Part shown: piece after piece, positions 54,501-62,671 of the stretch
How the letters are laid out: every line of letters starts with the position of its first letter
Numbering within the stretch: position 1 is the first letter of the stretch
Assembly: GCA_020849855.1 (NCBI GenBank)
Contig: JADZFO010000051.1
Coordinates: 17,271 to 81,270 of the forward strand
Length of the DNA: 64,000 bases
Origin: a bacterium
GTDB lineage: Bacteria; 4484-113; JAFGCY01
Reading direction: 5' to 3'
Translations under genes and position numbers: made by a program
The notes under the pieces: generated by a model
What the model was told of the DNA's origin: nothing
The model's database searches: none
The model's input: only the letters and a program-made list of their open reading frames with translations

Positions 54501-54889
54501 AAGTCCGGATAGCTGATCGAGTAAACGTGCTCAACGCCCTTGATGTTCCAGATCCGCCGCTCCATCGGCGCGGCGACCAGCTTCTCGATCTCCTGCGGCG
54601 AGGCCCCGGGGAAGGGGATGATCACATTGACCGCCGGCACGCTGATCTGCGGGTTCTCCTCGCGCGGAGTGACAAAGAGCGCAAAGAGACCAAAGAGCAG
54701 CGCCGCCACCATTACCAGCAGGGTCGTCTTGGAATCGATGAAGGTCTTGGCGATCAGGCCGCCGATGTTCAGCCTGGTGTCGATGGCCTCCTCAAGCTGC
54801 TGCAAGGCACCGGCCTCTGGCGCATCAGGGTCGGGCTGCGCCGGGGGCCGCTGGCCGGGGTCAGGATCCTTGTGCTGCTCCCGGCTCAT
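51530..54889 (-). CDS. RND-family efflux permease (AcrB-like)
   Basis: 1119 residues with the 12-TM, two-large-loop RND plan. Motifs: FPGASPQEIEKLVAAPMERR, proton-relay aspartates D474-D475 in LLVDDAIVVVENIHRRL, and YFSATGMIGVIALAGIVVRN. A ~45-residue Pro/Asp-rich N-terminal extension precedes the first helix. Belongs to the drug/solvent-type (HAE-like) rather than the heavy-metal branch. Third gene of a TolC-adaptor-RND operon; its ATG overlaps the adaptor stop (ATGA). Confidence 0.94.
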   Translation of the reverse strand: MSREQHKDPDPGQRPPAQPDPDAPEAGALQQLEEAIDTRLNIGGLIAKTFIDSKTTLLVMVAALLFGLFALFVTPREENPQISVPAVNVIIPFPGASPQEIEKLVAAPMERRIWNIKGVEHVYSISYPDFAVVTAQFLVGQKQEESVFKVYNQVYSNLDALPSGVQQPLIKPVDINEVPILAITLYSAQRSSFELRSAAEELVAGLREVPGTSASVIVGGETRQITVELDPVKAAAYAIDPQVIAQALEGANMRLPSDRLEHGSERILIRSGQFLRNAEDVGSVVLSTRPSPAGPGGQPVYLRDLARVSDGPAERSNVSRISFGPGMGHSAHDKGGGSALPEDSGLAGRSFNAVTLAISKQQGTNAVKISEALISKMEQLAPQLLPQDTAWLVTRDDGEGANHAVNELVTHLTWAIVIVLGLLVVALGWRDAAVVALAIPLTLLVTLGVGLLAGQTINRITLFALILSLGLLVDDAIVVVENIHRRLKSRPPGEGIARTCIMAVNEISSPTIYATLTVIVSMIPMAFVTGMMGPYMGPIPFNVPVAMIVSLLVAFKVTPYLALRWLRVHSDATQKDGHAEGAGTDFAAEHGADQRLLGFYRRTLQPLMDSPARRALLFSVLVIALLASFTLPLFQLVKFRMLPKANKNTFLVTVDMPAGSSLNATEQLSSEIEAELLKLPQLKALITTVGTGSVVDFNGLLRGTAFRNDPAQADIRVNLTAKEERSISSEEIVLRLRPRLAELAQKYRAIVKLVEDPPGPPVRATLVAEIYGPYGQQQRDAVARVRGMFAETAEVVDIDDSVSTVARQLQIEVDRERAQRAGLSVRDVSMSLYAALAGYRMTVLHDPAERVQTPVVLRFPPAYRSQASDLDNVVLPSPAGPVPLSALTRRVEGEAQRPIYHKDLQAISYVYGEMGRRSSVYAVIELMGRLAQDPLSPGYQLKWEGEWDLTLKVFRDLGIAMGVAIVLIYLLLVGRFHSFVDPMVILGAVPLTMLGILPGFAVLGGFDIYFSATGMIGVIALAGIVVRNSIILIEFIKDAQAAGVPLREAVILAGAIRTRPIILTAIAAIAGMLVVVTDPVWSGLSWALLFGIVASTSLSLIVIPLMYYMAKSRQEGAAN

Positions 54890-56193
54890 GGCTGGCCGCC
54901 TTCACTGTGCTGCGTGCCTGCTGCTGCCCCGTCGCCAGTTTCCGCACCGGCTATCCGGGCTCCGGAGTAGATGCCAGGGGGCACCTCGCTGAGCACGCGG
55001 TCACCGCTGCTCAGTCCGCGCAGCACTTCAAGCTGCCCGTCCTGCTGCTCGCCGGTCTCGATGCTTGCCCGGGAGACTATTCCCGCTGCGGAGACACGCC
55101 AGACGTAGTTGAGCTCACCCTCTTGCTGCACCGCCGCGACCGGCACCAGCAGCATGCTGCGCTCGCCGCTGGGGATACGCACCCGGGCGAACTGGCCCGA
55201 GCGCAGGCCCTGCGCCTGCTCGAGGCTGACTTCAGCGCTGACCAGATGGCTGGCTGGGTCCGCCGCCGCGCCGAGCACGCTCAAGGTGCCGCCCAGCTCG
55301 CGGCCAATACCGCCGCCTTCCTCCAGCATCACAGCCAGGCTGTCCCCCAGCTTGAGCCCGCCGGCAAGGTGCTCTGGTATGCCCAGCAGCACCTTGAAGC
55401 CGCCCAGGGCGTCAATGCTCAGGATCGGCTGACCGGGGATGGCCAGCTGGCCTGGCTCGAAGTTCTTGCGCGTTACAACACCGTCAAAGGGCGCGCGCAG
55501 CACACTGTATTCCTGCATCGCCGCGGCCTGCTGATCCTTGGCCGAGGCCTGCAGCTTCTTGGCTTCTACCTGCGGCGTCTTCGAACGCGCCTGTTCTATT
55601 GCTGCCTCAGCCTGGCTCACCGCGCTGTGGGCCTTGCTGAGGTTCTCTTCAGCCATCCTTAGCCCCAGCTCGGCTTTCTCCTTCTGCACCCGCGGCAGTG
55701 TGTCTTCTTCAACCAGCCGAGTGATGCGCTCCAGGTCGCGCCTGGCGTCTTCCACACCGGCCTCAGCCTGGGCCACCGCCGCCTCAGCCTGAGCCTTACC
55801 GGCGCGGCCCTGGGCCACCACTGTCTCGACCTCCGCCAGTGCCGCGGCTGCCTCGGCGCGGTAAGCCGCGGCCTCGTTGCGCATGGCCAGGATATCGCTG
55901 TCGTCTATGCGTACAAGAACCTCTCCAGCGCTGACCCGCTGGCCCACCTCAACATTCAGCTGGGTGATCTGGCTCATCAGCTTGGTCGAGAGGCTCACGC
56001 TCTGGGCGCCGGCCACGCTGCCGGTCAGTTCGGTATAGCCCGTCTGCCGGCTGGCCTGCACCGTGACCATGGCCGCGCTGATTGCCGGCGGCAGGGCCGC
56101 TTCGTGCCCGGCTTCCTTCGCGCCTTTGTTGCAGGCCGGCAGCAGGACCAGCAGGGCCAGACCGGTGATTAGTGTGCTGTGTATCTTCTGCAT
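54886..56193 (-). CDS. RND periplasmic adaptor lipoprotein
   Basis: 435 residues from the ATG at 56193, which overlaps the upstream TolC stop (TAATG) and follows GGGGGGAAAA. Lipoprotein signal (LLVLLPAC). Then barrel-sandwich, a long alpha-hairpin (about 100-210, rich in Ala/Glu/Gln) and beta-barrel domains (APFDGVVTRKNFEPGQLAIPG; LRSGQFARVRIP). It links the RND pump and TolC channel encoded on either side. Confidence 0.93.
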   Translation of the reverse strand: MQKIHSTLITGLALLVLLPACNKGAKEAGHEAALPPAISAAMVTVQASRQTGYTELTGSVAGAQSVSLSTKLMSQITQLNVEVGQRVSAGEVLVRIDDSDILAMRNEAAAYRAEAAAALAEVETVVAQGRAGKAQAEAAVAQAEAGVEDARRDLERITRLVEEDTLPRVQKEKAELGLRMAEENLSKAHSAVSQAEAAIEQARSKTPQVEAKKLQASAKDQQAAAMQEYSVLRAPFDGVVTRKNFEPGQLAIPGQPILSIDALGGFKVLLGIPEHLAGGLKLGDSLAVMLEEGGGIGRELGGTLSVLGAAADPASHLVSAEVSLEQAQGLRSGQFARVRIPSGERSMLLVPVAAVQQEGELNYVWRVSAAGIVSRASIETGEQQDGQLEVLRGLSSGDRVLSEVPPGIYSGARIAGAETGDGAAAGTQHSEGGQP

Positions 56194-57839
56194 TAGTTTT
56201 CCCCCCACTGCTGCATGCCTGTGCTTTGCGCTTGCTGCACTTCAGCCCCGCCCAGATCCAACACCGCTGCTTCTTCAGGAGCGGCAGATACCAGCCCGCC
56301 CAGGAAGGGATCATCTGCGGAGCCGATCCTGCCGCAGGCGCTGAGCAGGCGCATATATGCCAGGGCCGCGTCATAGTCCGCCTGCAGGCTGCGCAGGCGG
56401 CTTTCCTTATGGCTGCTTACCGCCATGCGTACATCCAGATAGTTGGTCAGCCCCTCGCGGTAGCGGTTGGTCACGACCCGCAGGTTCTCCGCCGCCTTGT
56501 CGCTCTGGCTGCGCAGGCTCTCCCGCGATCCCAGCGCCGAGTCCAGTTCCGACCAGGCTACAGCCACGTCCATCTTCGCCATCTGCTCCAGCTGCTCGAG
56601 GCCCTTGCGGGCCGCGTTCAGCTCTGAGCGCTTTTGCTGCACCTCGTTCTTCAGTACACCGCCAGTGTCAAGGTCAATGCTCAGCTGCGCGCCGACGGTC
56701 AGCTCGGTATGGCCATTGCCGGGCAGGTCAGGTGTGGAGTGCTTGCCCTCGGCGAAGGCGCCGATCTCCGGACGGCGTTTGCGCGTCGCCTCCTCCAGCA
56801 TCGCCCCGGCGGCGGCCACGCGGCTTTGCATCGCCCGCAGGTCCGGCCGGCTTTCCAGCGCAGTCTGGTACAGCTCCTCCAGCTCCGGCAGGCCGGGCTC
56901 CAGCGTACTAAGATCCAGCTCAGAGCTGAAGCCGGGGTCTGCGCCGGTGAGGATCGCGATCAGGTTCTCTGTCATTGCCAGCTGGGCGCCGGCCTTGTTC
57001 AACTCGTCCTCCAGCTTGCTGGCCTCCACCTGCGCCGCGGCCAGGTCGGCGCCAATTACCAGGCCTTCGCGGTGCAGCGATTCAATGCTGCGGGTCAGGG
57101 CAGCGATGGTCAGCCGGGTGTCATCCAGCACCGCCAGCTGTTCCTCCAGCAGGTCGTGCGCCAGGTAGGTCTCGATCACCCGGCCCTCCAGCTCATGCTC
57201 GGCGCGGATGCGGTCCAGGGAGACCGCTTCGGCGTTCAGCCGCAGTGCCGAGGCCAGCAGCTCGATGCGCTCAGAGCTGAAGAGCGGATAGACGAGCCGC
57301 AGCTGATATTCGATGTTGCCGTAAGGGTCAGGGTCGTTCAGCACAGCGGGGTTGAAGTCAGCCTGGCTCACTGAACCCTGGCTGAGCTTGGAGGCAAAAA
57401 CCCCCAGCGGGGCGGTGGTCTGCAGACCCAGGATTGAGAAGCTGCTCTTCAGCCGCCCATGGCCGAGCACACTTTCCGCCTGCTCCCAGAGGGCCTGCGA
57501 TTGCCAGTGCATGGCGTCCAGGCCGGGGCTCTGCGCCAGTGCCAGTTCAATAGCCCGGGACAGGCTTAGATGAGGCTTGACGCTGTCTGGCTGAGCCGGG
57601 GCTTCCCCGGGCGGAGGCTCCGAAGAGCCGCTCTGCAAAGCGGCTTCCGCAGCTAGCGCAGATTCAGGCTCGGCGTGATCCGCGCCTACGGCCTCCGGCG
57701 CTGGCAGCTGATAGGCACCGATTTCCACGGCATCATCAGCGGCCCGGGCTGGCCCTGGCACAGCTCCAGGCAGCAGCACTCCCAGGGCTGTCAATGCTGG
57801 CAGCAGCAATACTTCAGCTGCTCTTTGAAGGCTTGCCAT
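56193..57839 (-). CDS. TolC-family outer-membrane efflux protein
   Basis: 548 residues. Signal peptide (about 1-33), a Pro/Glu-rich spacer to ~90, then the outer-membrane-factor repeat with ALAQSPGLDAMHWQSQALWE, LELRPDLRAMQ-like ESRPDLRAMQSRV and RYREGLTNYLDVRMA. First gene of the second efflux operon; GGAAGCGAGG precedes the ATG. A palindrome lies just upstream. Confidence 0.92.
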   Translation of the reverse strand: MASLQRAAEVLLLPALTALGVLLPGAVPGPARAADDAVEIGAYQLPAPEAVGADHAEPESALAAEAALQSGSSEPPPGEAPAQPDSVKPHLSLSRAIELALAQSPGLDAMHWQSQALWEQAESVLGHGRLKSSFSILGLQTTAPLGVFASKLSQGSVSQADFNPAVLNDPDPYGNIEYQLRLVYPLFSSERIELLASALRLNAEAVSLDRIRAEHELEGRVIETYLAHDLLEEQLAVLDDTRLTIAALTRSIESLHREGLVIGADLAAAQVEASKLEDELNKAGAQLAMTENLIAILTGADPGFSSELDLSTLEPGLPELEELYQTALESRPDLRAMQSRVAAAGAMLEEATRKRRPEIGAFAEGKHSTPDLPGNGHTELTVGAQLSIDLDTGGVLKNEVQQKRSELNAARKGLEQLEQMAKMDVAVAWSELDSALGSRESLRSQSDKAAENLRVVTNRYREGLTNYLDVRMAVSSHKESRLRSLQADYDAALAYMRLLSACGRIGSADDPFLGGLVSAAPEEAAVLDLGGAEVQQAQSTGMQQWGEN

Positions 57840-57855
57840 CCTCGCTTCCTTTGCG

Positions 57856-57874
57856 GCGGCTCAGGCTGAGCCGC
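57856..57874. promoter_or_regulatory. 19-bp palindrome upstream of the TolC-adaptor-RND operon
   Basis: GCGGCTCAG-G-CTGAGCCGC is symmetrical over 9 bp each side and lies 17-35 nt before the ATG, in the 5' UTR. It could be an operator or a translation-affecting hairpin. Confidence 0.35.
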
Positions 57875-57997
57875 GAATAATGCTTCTAGTACCCCGCTGG
57901 AAACAGAATATATACATGTGCTTTGTCGGTATTATCCGTGTTCTACGCCCCTGCCGGCGCATTGCGTCGGCAATAGCCCCGGGGCACCGGAGTTCTC

Positions 57998-58210
57998 ATG
58001 TGCCGTGAGCGTATCATCTTCATGGTCGCCGGCAGCCTTGTGCTGCTGGGGGTGGCGCTGGGCCACTTTGTAGCCCCCGGCTGGCTGCTGCTGTCGGCCT
58101 TTGTGGGCTTCAACATGCTGCAGGCCAGCATCACCGGCTTCTGCCCCCTGACCCGCATACTCGTCGCGGCTGGCGTGCAGCCCTGTAGCAGGCTTTCGCC
58201 CACGGCCTGA
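57998..58210 (+). CDS. DUF2892-like small inner-membrane protein
   Basis: 70 residues, two transmembrane helices separated by a short turn. The sequence FVGFNMLQASITGFCPLTRIL matches the conserved end of DUF2892 proteins (as in the membrane part of YgaP), including the CPL motif. GGAG lies 8 nt before the ATG. Such proteins often accompany rhodanese or sulfide-handling genes; none is present here. It stands between the efflux operon and the flagellin promoter. Confidence 0.85.
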   Translation: MCRERIIFMVAGSLVLLGVALGHFVAPGWLLLSAFVGFNMLQASITGFCPLTRILVAAGVQPCSRLSPTA

Positions 58211-58258
58211 GCCGCGCCGCTCCTGGTGCCAGCAGCCTCAGTTTTACCGGCGCCGCAC

Positions 58259-58285
58259 TAAAGCGCTGCGGAGCGGCGCCGATAA
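58259..58285 (+). promoter_or_regulatory. Sigma-28 (FliA) flagellar promoter
   Basis: TAAA, exactly 15 nt, GCCGATAA: an essentially perfect match to the flagellar sigma-28 consensus. It implies transcription start near 58292, about 319 nt before the flagellin ATG. Confidence 0.85.
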
Positions 58286-58610
58286 GAGGCATTGTCAGTT
58301 CCAATTGGGGAGGTCCTTGGGAACACGGAGGTGACCATCGACGTTGCGGGACGCACAATGGGGATGCGTCTGGCCCTTAATCGGCAGTCCGGGCCGCTGT
58401 CATGGGGAGTACATACCGCTGCTTCACGCAGCCCAATCCAGTAAGGCAGGCCGCTGACCGCAATCCTGGTCAGACGCGCTGACTGGCTCTTCTCCCCGAT
58501 CCACTTACCTTTTCGGCTTGCGCGCGTTGTCGCGACAGGCGGTGCATTGAGGCGCAGCCTGGCCATGTTCCTTACAAACATCATCAACTCGTTCATGGAG
58601 GAATGAGGAT
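58286..58610 (+). other. Long untranslated leader of the flagellin mRNA
   Basis: About 320 nt with no gene. It holds several GGA-containing motifs (near 58309, 58327, 58350, 58400), and one overlaps the ribosome site ATGGAGGAATGAGG. CsrA binds such motifs in flagellin leaders of other bacteria; no csrA is in the window. Several GC stems are possible. No known riboswitch recognised. Confidence 0.4.
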
Positions 58611-61346
58611 ATGAGCGTTCTGCGTGTTTATCAGAACCCGATAGCGATGAACTCCGTGCGGAATCTGAAGATTACCGGCATGGCGACTTCCAAGACTCTG
58701 GAGCGCATGAGCTCCGGACTCCGTATCAACCGTGCTGCCGACGATGCAGCCGGCCTGTCCATCAGCGAGAAGCTGCGTGGCCAGATCCGCGGCCTGAACC
58801 GCGCCAGCTCCAACGCCCTGGACGGCATCAGCCTGATCCAGACCGCGGAAGGCGCGCTCAACGAGACCCACAGCATCCTGCAGCGCATGCGTGAGCTGGC
58901 GGTCCAGGCGGCCAACGGCATCTACACCGCGGAAGACCGCACCGCGATCCAGAGCGAGGTGAGCCAGCTCACCGACGAGATCAACCGCATCGCCAAGACC
59001 ACCGAGTTCAACACCAAGACCCTGCTTGACGGCACCATGGGCGCGCTGATCTCCACCGATGACTTCACCCGTGTCCGCGCCGCGGTCACCGGCGATGTCG
59101 GCGAGGGCGGCAACTTCGTGCTGAAGGCCGCGGCCAAGAGCGCCGGCGTGCTGGAGATCCAGAAGACCGACGTCTTCTCCACCACCCAGAGCGGCGCTGC
59201 CGTGGGCCAGATCAACTACCTTGGCACCTGGCGCGCCGACGCCACCATCCGCTCCGCCTCCGCCTCGGGCATCGGCGCCACCGGCCTGTACCAGGTTGAG
59301 GTCCCGGTCAGCGGCGGCGGCTCCATCGCGGTGAACTCCAGCGTCGACGGCCGCCTCGTCGTCCGTGACGCCTCGATCGCCGCCGGCGCCTCGACCCTCA
59401 ACACCCTGCTGCAGTCTGAGGAGATCAGCAACGGCGACAAGCTGCTCTTCACCGTCGAGACCAGCATCGGCGGCGTGCAGACCTTCTCCGTGGCCGTCAG
59501 CTTCAACATGAGCCTCACCGGCCTCGCGGCGCAGATCAGCTCGGCCCTGGGTACCCTGGTCTCCGGCGGCGGCAACGGCGTGAACTTCGGCGCGACGGGC
59601 AACTTCAGCATCAACTTCAACGGCACCGGCCGCGTGCTGACCACCAAGTTCGTGGACTATGACGGCTCGGGCAGCGACTTCTACCTGAGCTTCGGCAACG
59701 CCTCGGGCTCCATCGCCAGCTCCAACTTCTTCTTCAGCTCCGCGACCTTCAGCTTCTTCAACAACAACGCGGTGGCCGTCAGCGGACAGCTCTCCGGCCA
59801 GCGCACTACAGGCAGCCAGGGCGGCAACATCTTCTCCATCGGCGACGCCAACACCGGCCAGGTGCACCTGCGCTTCGACACCCGCTACAACTGGAGCGCT
59901 GTCTCCACCGCCACCACCACGGCCAGCGACGTGATCGGCTGGAACCGCTACAGCGGCGGCAACTCCTTCCAGGACTACGGCAAGGTCTGGCAGTCCGGCC
60001 CGGTCCCGGCCAACGGCACCTTCCTGGTCAGCGCGCTCAGCGAGCGGACCTACGCGGTCTTCGAGTTCGACAACCAGCGCTATACCAGCCTGGTGGCCTC
60101 GGGCACAGACCAGACCATCGCCCTGGTGGCAGCGCGCGGCAGCCGCGTCTCCAACGCCACTGGCCTGCAGACCTTCTCCATCGGCGAGACCTTCGCCGGC
60201 TCCGCCGGCTCTGAGCTGGAGAACATCCGCTTCACCGTCGACGGCACCCTGCAGAGCGGCGAGACGGCGACCTTCAACATGAGCTCCAACAACGTGCTGA
60301 CCGCCGACCAGAGCAATACCCTGGCCAGCCTGAACCGCTTCCAGCAGTTCGGCGTCTTCGACGGCCGCAAGAACGTCGAGTTCAACCTCTATCTGCGCGG
60401 CTCCAGCCGTGCCGCCACCGTCACCCTGAGCCAGAACGACACCTTCGAGGACATGGCCGGCAAGATCAGCCTGGCCATCTGGAACCCCGACGGCACCGGC
60501 GTGGTGAACTCCGGCATCCTCAACGCCAACCAGGCGCCGGATCTGGTCCACGTCAACACCATCGGCGCAGCCAAGGGCACCATGTCCATCACCACCCCGG
60601 TCCCCGGCGCCGAGCTGATCTTCAGTGGCGACGAGGCCCTGCTCAAGGCCCTGAGCCTGGTGCAGGTCCGGGAGGGCGAGGCCCCGGTCTACAGCGTCTC
60701 GGCCTTCAACCTCGAGAAGAACAAGAGCGTCGGCTCCACCGTGGTGGACTCCAACGAGATCACCGGCCTGGTGCCTGGACTGCGCATCTTCTTCGATAAC
60801 ACCCTGGGCCTGCGCCTGGACAGCCAGCCTCCGGTCAGCCTCTCCGGCGGGGCCAACACCCTGACCAGCTTCGGCTACCAGATGGCCACCGAGCGGCCGA
60901 CGATCAGCCTGTCCGGCCAGATCGAGAGCTTCTTCGTCCACGTCGCCCCCCGCGGCTTCGACCTGCAGATCGGCGCCAACCAGGGCCAGACGATCTCCTC
61001 CTTCATCGCCGACATGAGCGCCGAGGCGCTGGGTGTCGAGGGCCTGATCGTCGCCGAAAGCCCGCTGGCCCAGGAGGCGATCACCATCATCGATGTGGCG
61101 ATCGACCGGGTCTCAACCCAGCGCAGCCGCCTGGGCGCCATCCAGAACCGCCTGGAGAGCACAATCCGCAACCTGGATGTGGCCTCTGAAAACCTGAGCA
61201 GCTCGGAAAGCCGCATCCGCGACGTGGACGTGGCCCAGGAGACCCTGTCCATGACCCGCAACCAGATCCTGATGCAGGCCGGCACCGCCGCCCTGGCCCA
61301 GGCCAACCAGCTGCCGCAGGCGGCGATCCAGCTGCTGGGCCGTTAA
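58611..61346 (+). CDS. fliC: Flagellin, unusually large (911 residues)
   Basis: Conserved N-terminal D0/D1 (about 1-145; ERMSSGLRINRAADDAAGLS) and C-terminal D1/D0 (about 820-911; LRDVDVA-like IRDVDVAQETLSMTRNQIL and ...QAAIQLLGR) frame a ~670-residue central region that is Ser/Thr/Asn/Gly-rich and beta-predicted. Within it, FNLYLRGSSRAATVTLSQND and FTVETSIGGVQTFSVAVSF look like repeated surface modules. Most flagellins are 270-550 residues. Strong GGAGG site; sigma-28 promoter upstream and a terminator downstream, so a monocistronic, highly expressed filament gene. Codon use is strongly biased to C/G-ending codons. Confidence 0.96.
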   Translation: MSVLRVYQNPIAMNSVRNLKITGMATSKTLERMSSGLRINRAADDAAGLSISEKLRGQIRGLNRASSNALDGISLIQTAEGALNETHSILQRMRELAVQAANGIYTAEDRTAIQSEVSQLTDEINRIAKTTEFNTKTLLDGTMGALISTDDFTRVRAAVTGDVGEGGNFVLKAAAKSAGVLEIQKTDVFSTTQSGAAVGQINYLGTWRADATIRSASASGIGATGLYQVEVPVSGGGSIAVNSSVDGRLVVRDASIAAGASTLNTLLQSEEISNGDKLLFTVETSIGGVQTFSVAVSFNMSLTGLAAQISSALGTLVSGGGNGVNFGATGNFSINFNGTGRVLTTKFVDYDGSGSDFYLSFGNASGSIASSNFFFSSATFSFFNNNAVAVSGQLSGQRTTGSQGGNIFSIGDANTGQVHLRFDTRYNWSAVSTATTTASDVIGWNRYSGGNSFQDYGKVWQSGPVPANGTFLVSALSERTYAVFEFDNQRYTSLVASGTDQTIALVAARGSRVSNATGLQTFSIGETFAGSAGSELENIRFTVDGTLQSGETATFNMSSNNVLTADQSNTLASLNRFQQFGVFDGRKNVEFNLYLRGSSRAATVTLSQNDTFEDMAGKISLAIWNPDGTGVVNSGILNANQAPDLVHVNTIGAAKGTMSITTPVPGAELIFSGDEALLKALSLVQVREGEAPVYSVSAFNLEKNKSVGSTVVDSNEITGLVPGLRIFFDNTLGLRLDSQPPVSLSGGANTLTSFGYQMATERPTISLSGQIESFFVHVAPRGFDLQIGANQGQTISSFIADMSAEALGVEGLIVAESPLAQEAITIIDVAIDRVSTQRSRLGAIQNRLESTIRNLDVASENLSSSESRIRDVDVAQETLSMTRNQILMQAGTAALAQANQLPQAAIQLLGR

Positions 61347-61474
61347 GCCCGGCAGGACAGGCGCGGCCCGGCTGACAGCCGGGGTAGCCCGGCGGAATGG
61401 CCTGGCCTCCCGCAGTGAGCGGGTATGACCTAGCCAGCTTGGGAACAGGATGGATCAGAAGTACGGCATTTGAA

Positions 61475-61508
61475 GGCCGGGGAGCAATCCCCGGCCTTAT
61501 TTCTTTTC
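61475..61508 (+). terminator. Rho-independent terminator of the flagellin gene
   Basis: Stem AGGCCGGGG/CCCCGGCCT with loop AGCAAT, then TATTTCTTTT. About 130 nt after the flagellin stop, with no gene between. Confidence 0.8.
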
Positions 61509-61524
61509 CGACGCTCGTAAACTC

Positions 61525-61704
61525 GCGTCGGCCTTGGCTACGCCGGGCTAAGCCCGGCAGCACTGAGCAAGCCATAGCGCACGTTCCTTTACTCCATAGC
61601 TGGCGTCGGCTTGGGCTACGCCGGGCTAAACCCGGCAGCACTGAGGATGTGCCGCTGCTCGCAAGCTCGCATCGGTCTCGGCTACGCCGGGCCAAGCCCG
61701 GCAG
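61525..61704 (+). repeat. Three-copy hairpin repeat
   Basis: Copies at 61525-61567, 61603-61645 and 61669-61704 share CGTCGG...GGCTACGCCGGGCTAAGCCCGGCAG-type sequence. Each contains the stem GCCGGGC/GCCCGGC. Starts are 78 and 66 nt apart and spacers differ. Too few and too irregular for a CRISPR array. Confidence 0.75.
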
Positions 61705-61860
61705 CTTCTTTCTTGTAGGGGTGGGGCTTGTCCCCACCTGTCCTCTAAATGCAGACTTTAGCCGGCATTCTTCCCCGGGACACCTGCCCAGGACAGACCA
61801 GGCAGACGTTTGCATTGGCATGCAAGCGGGGCTGCGAAGCGGGGCGGCCGCGAGGCCGGG

Positions 61861-62052
61861 GGGTTTAACCTTGGGCTGCCCAAATAGACGTGAATCACCA
61901 AACGCACTGCTGCCCGGCGCCGCCCCGGTTTTAACCTTCAGCTCCGCTTTTCCACCGAAAACCGCGCAGTTCAATTTTGCGAAGGGCGCGGATTTAACCT
62001 TCACCCCCGCTTTTGTGCCTAAGAAAGCCCTTTTCACTTTTGCAGCCGCGCT
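61861..62052 (+). repeat. Degenerate 63-bp direct repeat
   Basis: Units begin at 61927 and 61990 (GG-T/A-TTTAACCTTCA...CCGCTTTT), with a partial third at 61861. The 63-bp offset is a multiple of three, and on the minus strand the units read as a 21-residue motif ending in KVK. No ribosome site or family match supports a gene; possibly a decayed coding repeat. Confidence 0.4.
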
Positions 62053-62391
62053 GCGAATTCTGAATGCCGGATCCTGGGCGGGAGCCGGGCGAGAGGACAG
62101 CGTGAAGAGCCGAGCCACAGCAGTTTCCTGCAGGCGAGAGCAAGTATGGGCAGCAGAGAAGACCGGGCCGCAGAACTTCACACCTACCCATACCCTCGAT
62201 GCAGCGTATTTATTTTACTGGTTATGCTGTTTTTCATACTTTGCACACGATAAGGTGCAGGGCGGGGAGACAGTTTTCAACCACAAAAGCACCAAAGCAC
62301 CAAGCCAGGAGACCGCGGGAGAGTTGAGCTGCCCAGGGCGCGGCTGGCTGGGATTGGGCAGACATCCGTCTACCCCTACAGGGAGCACCTT
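62053..62391. other. Intergenic region without recognised features
   Basis: About 340 bases. An A/T-rich stretch around 62200-62300 differs from the GC-rich neighbourhood. I see no gene, RNA or clear repeat in it. Confidence 0.3.
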
Positions 62392-62549
62392 GGCGCTCCG
62401 TCTGGGAGCGCCAGACAGAGTCTGGCGTGAGCCGGACGCCAGCCCATGGCTGGCGCTCCGTGGGACGGGCCGAGACCAGCTCGGCCCCTAGGGAAGAAGA
62501 TGCCGGCTAAAGCCGGCGCCCCGGGAGTGGGCCCGCATGGAGTGCGGGC
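62392..62549. repeat. String of six consecutive hairpins (copy 1)
   Basis: Adjacent perfect inverted repeats at 62392-62412, 62410-62426, 62438-62454, 62467-62487, 62502-62517 and 62531-62549, with stems of 7-8 bp and loops of 2-5 nt. Much of the block recurs about 279 bp downstream. Not a terminator (no T-runs). Confidence 0.8.
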
Positions 62550-62586
62550 AAAAGTCCTCCGCACTGCCGCAGAGGGCCACATGCAT

Positions 62587-62642
62587 CCGACCTCCGACAT
62601 CCGACATCCGACATCCGACCGCCGACTTCCGAATATCCGACC
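62587..62642. repeat. Heptanucleotide microsatellite (CCGACAT)n
   Basis: About seven to eight units of CCGACAT/CCGACCT/CCGACTT in tandem, then decaying. Lies between the two hairpin-string copies. Confidence 0.8.
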
Positions 62643-62671
62643 TCTGACACGAAATGCGGGCAAGGTTCCCC

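Noticed and set aside
58258-58596. 112-codon minus-strand frame in the flagellin leader
   Set aside because: Covers the sigma-28 promoter and leader; no ribosome site or family resemblance.
58593-60941. 782-codon open frame antisense to flagellin
   Set aside because: Arises from the C/G-ending codon bias of flagellin; composition is Ala/Val/Gly/Asp low complexity and there is no family match. The sense strand is unmistakable flagellin.
61525-61704. CRISPR array
   Set aside because: Only three imperfect copies, unequal spacing (78 and 66 nt), repeats longer than the spacers, no cas genes.
61397-62491. 364-codon frame after flagellin
   Set aside because: It translates the nucleotide repeats (RRAKPGSTE recurring) and crosses the flagellin terminator; no ribosome site.
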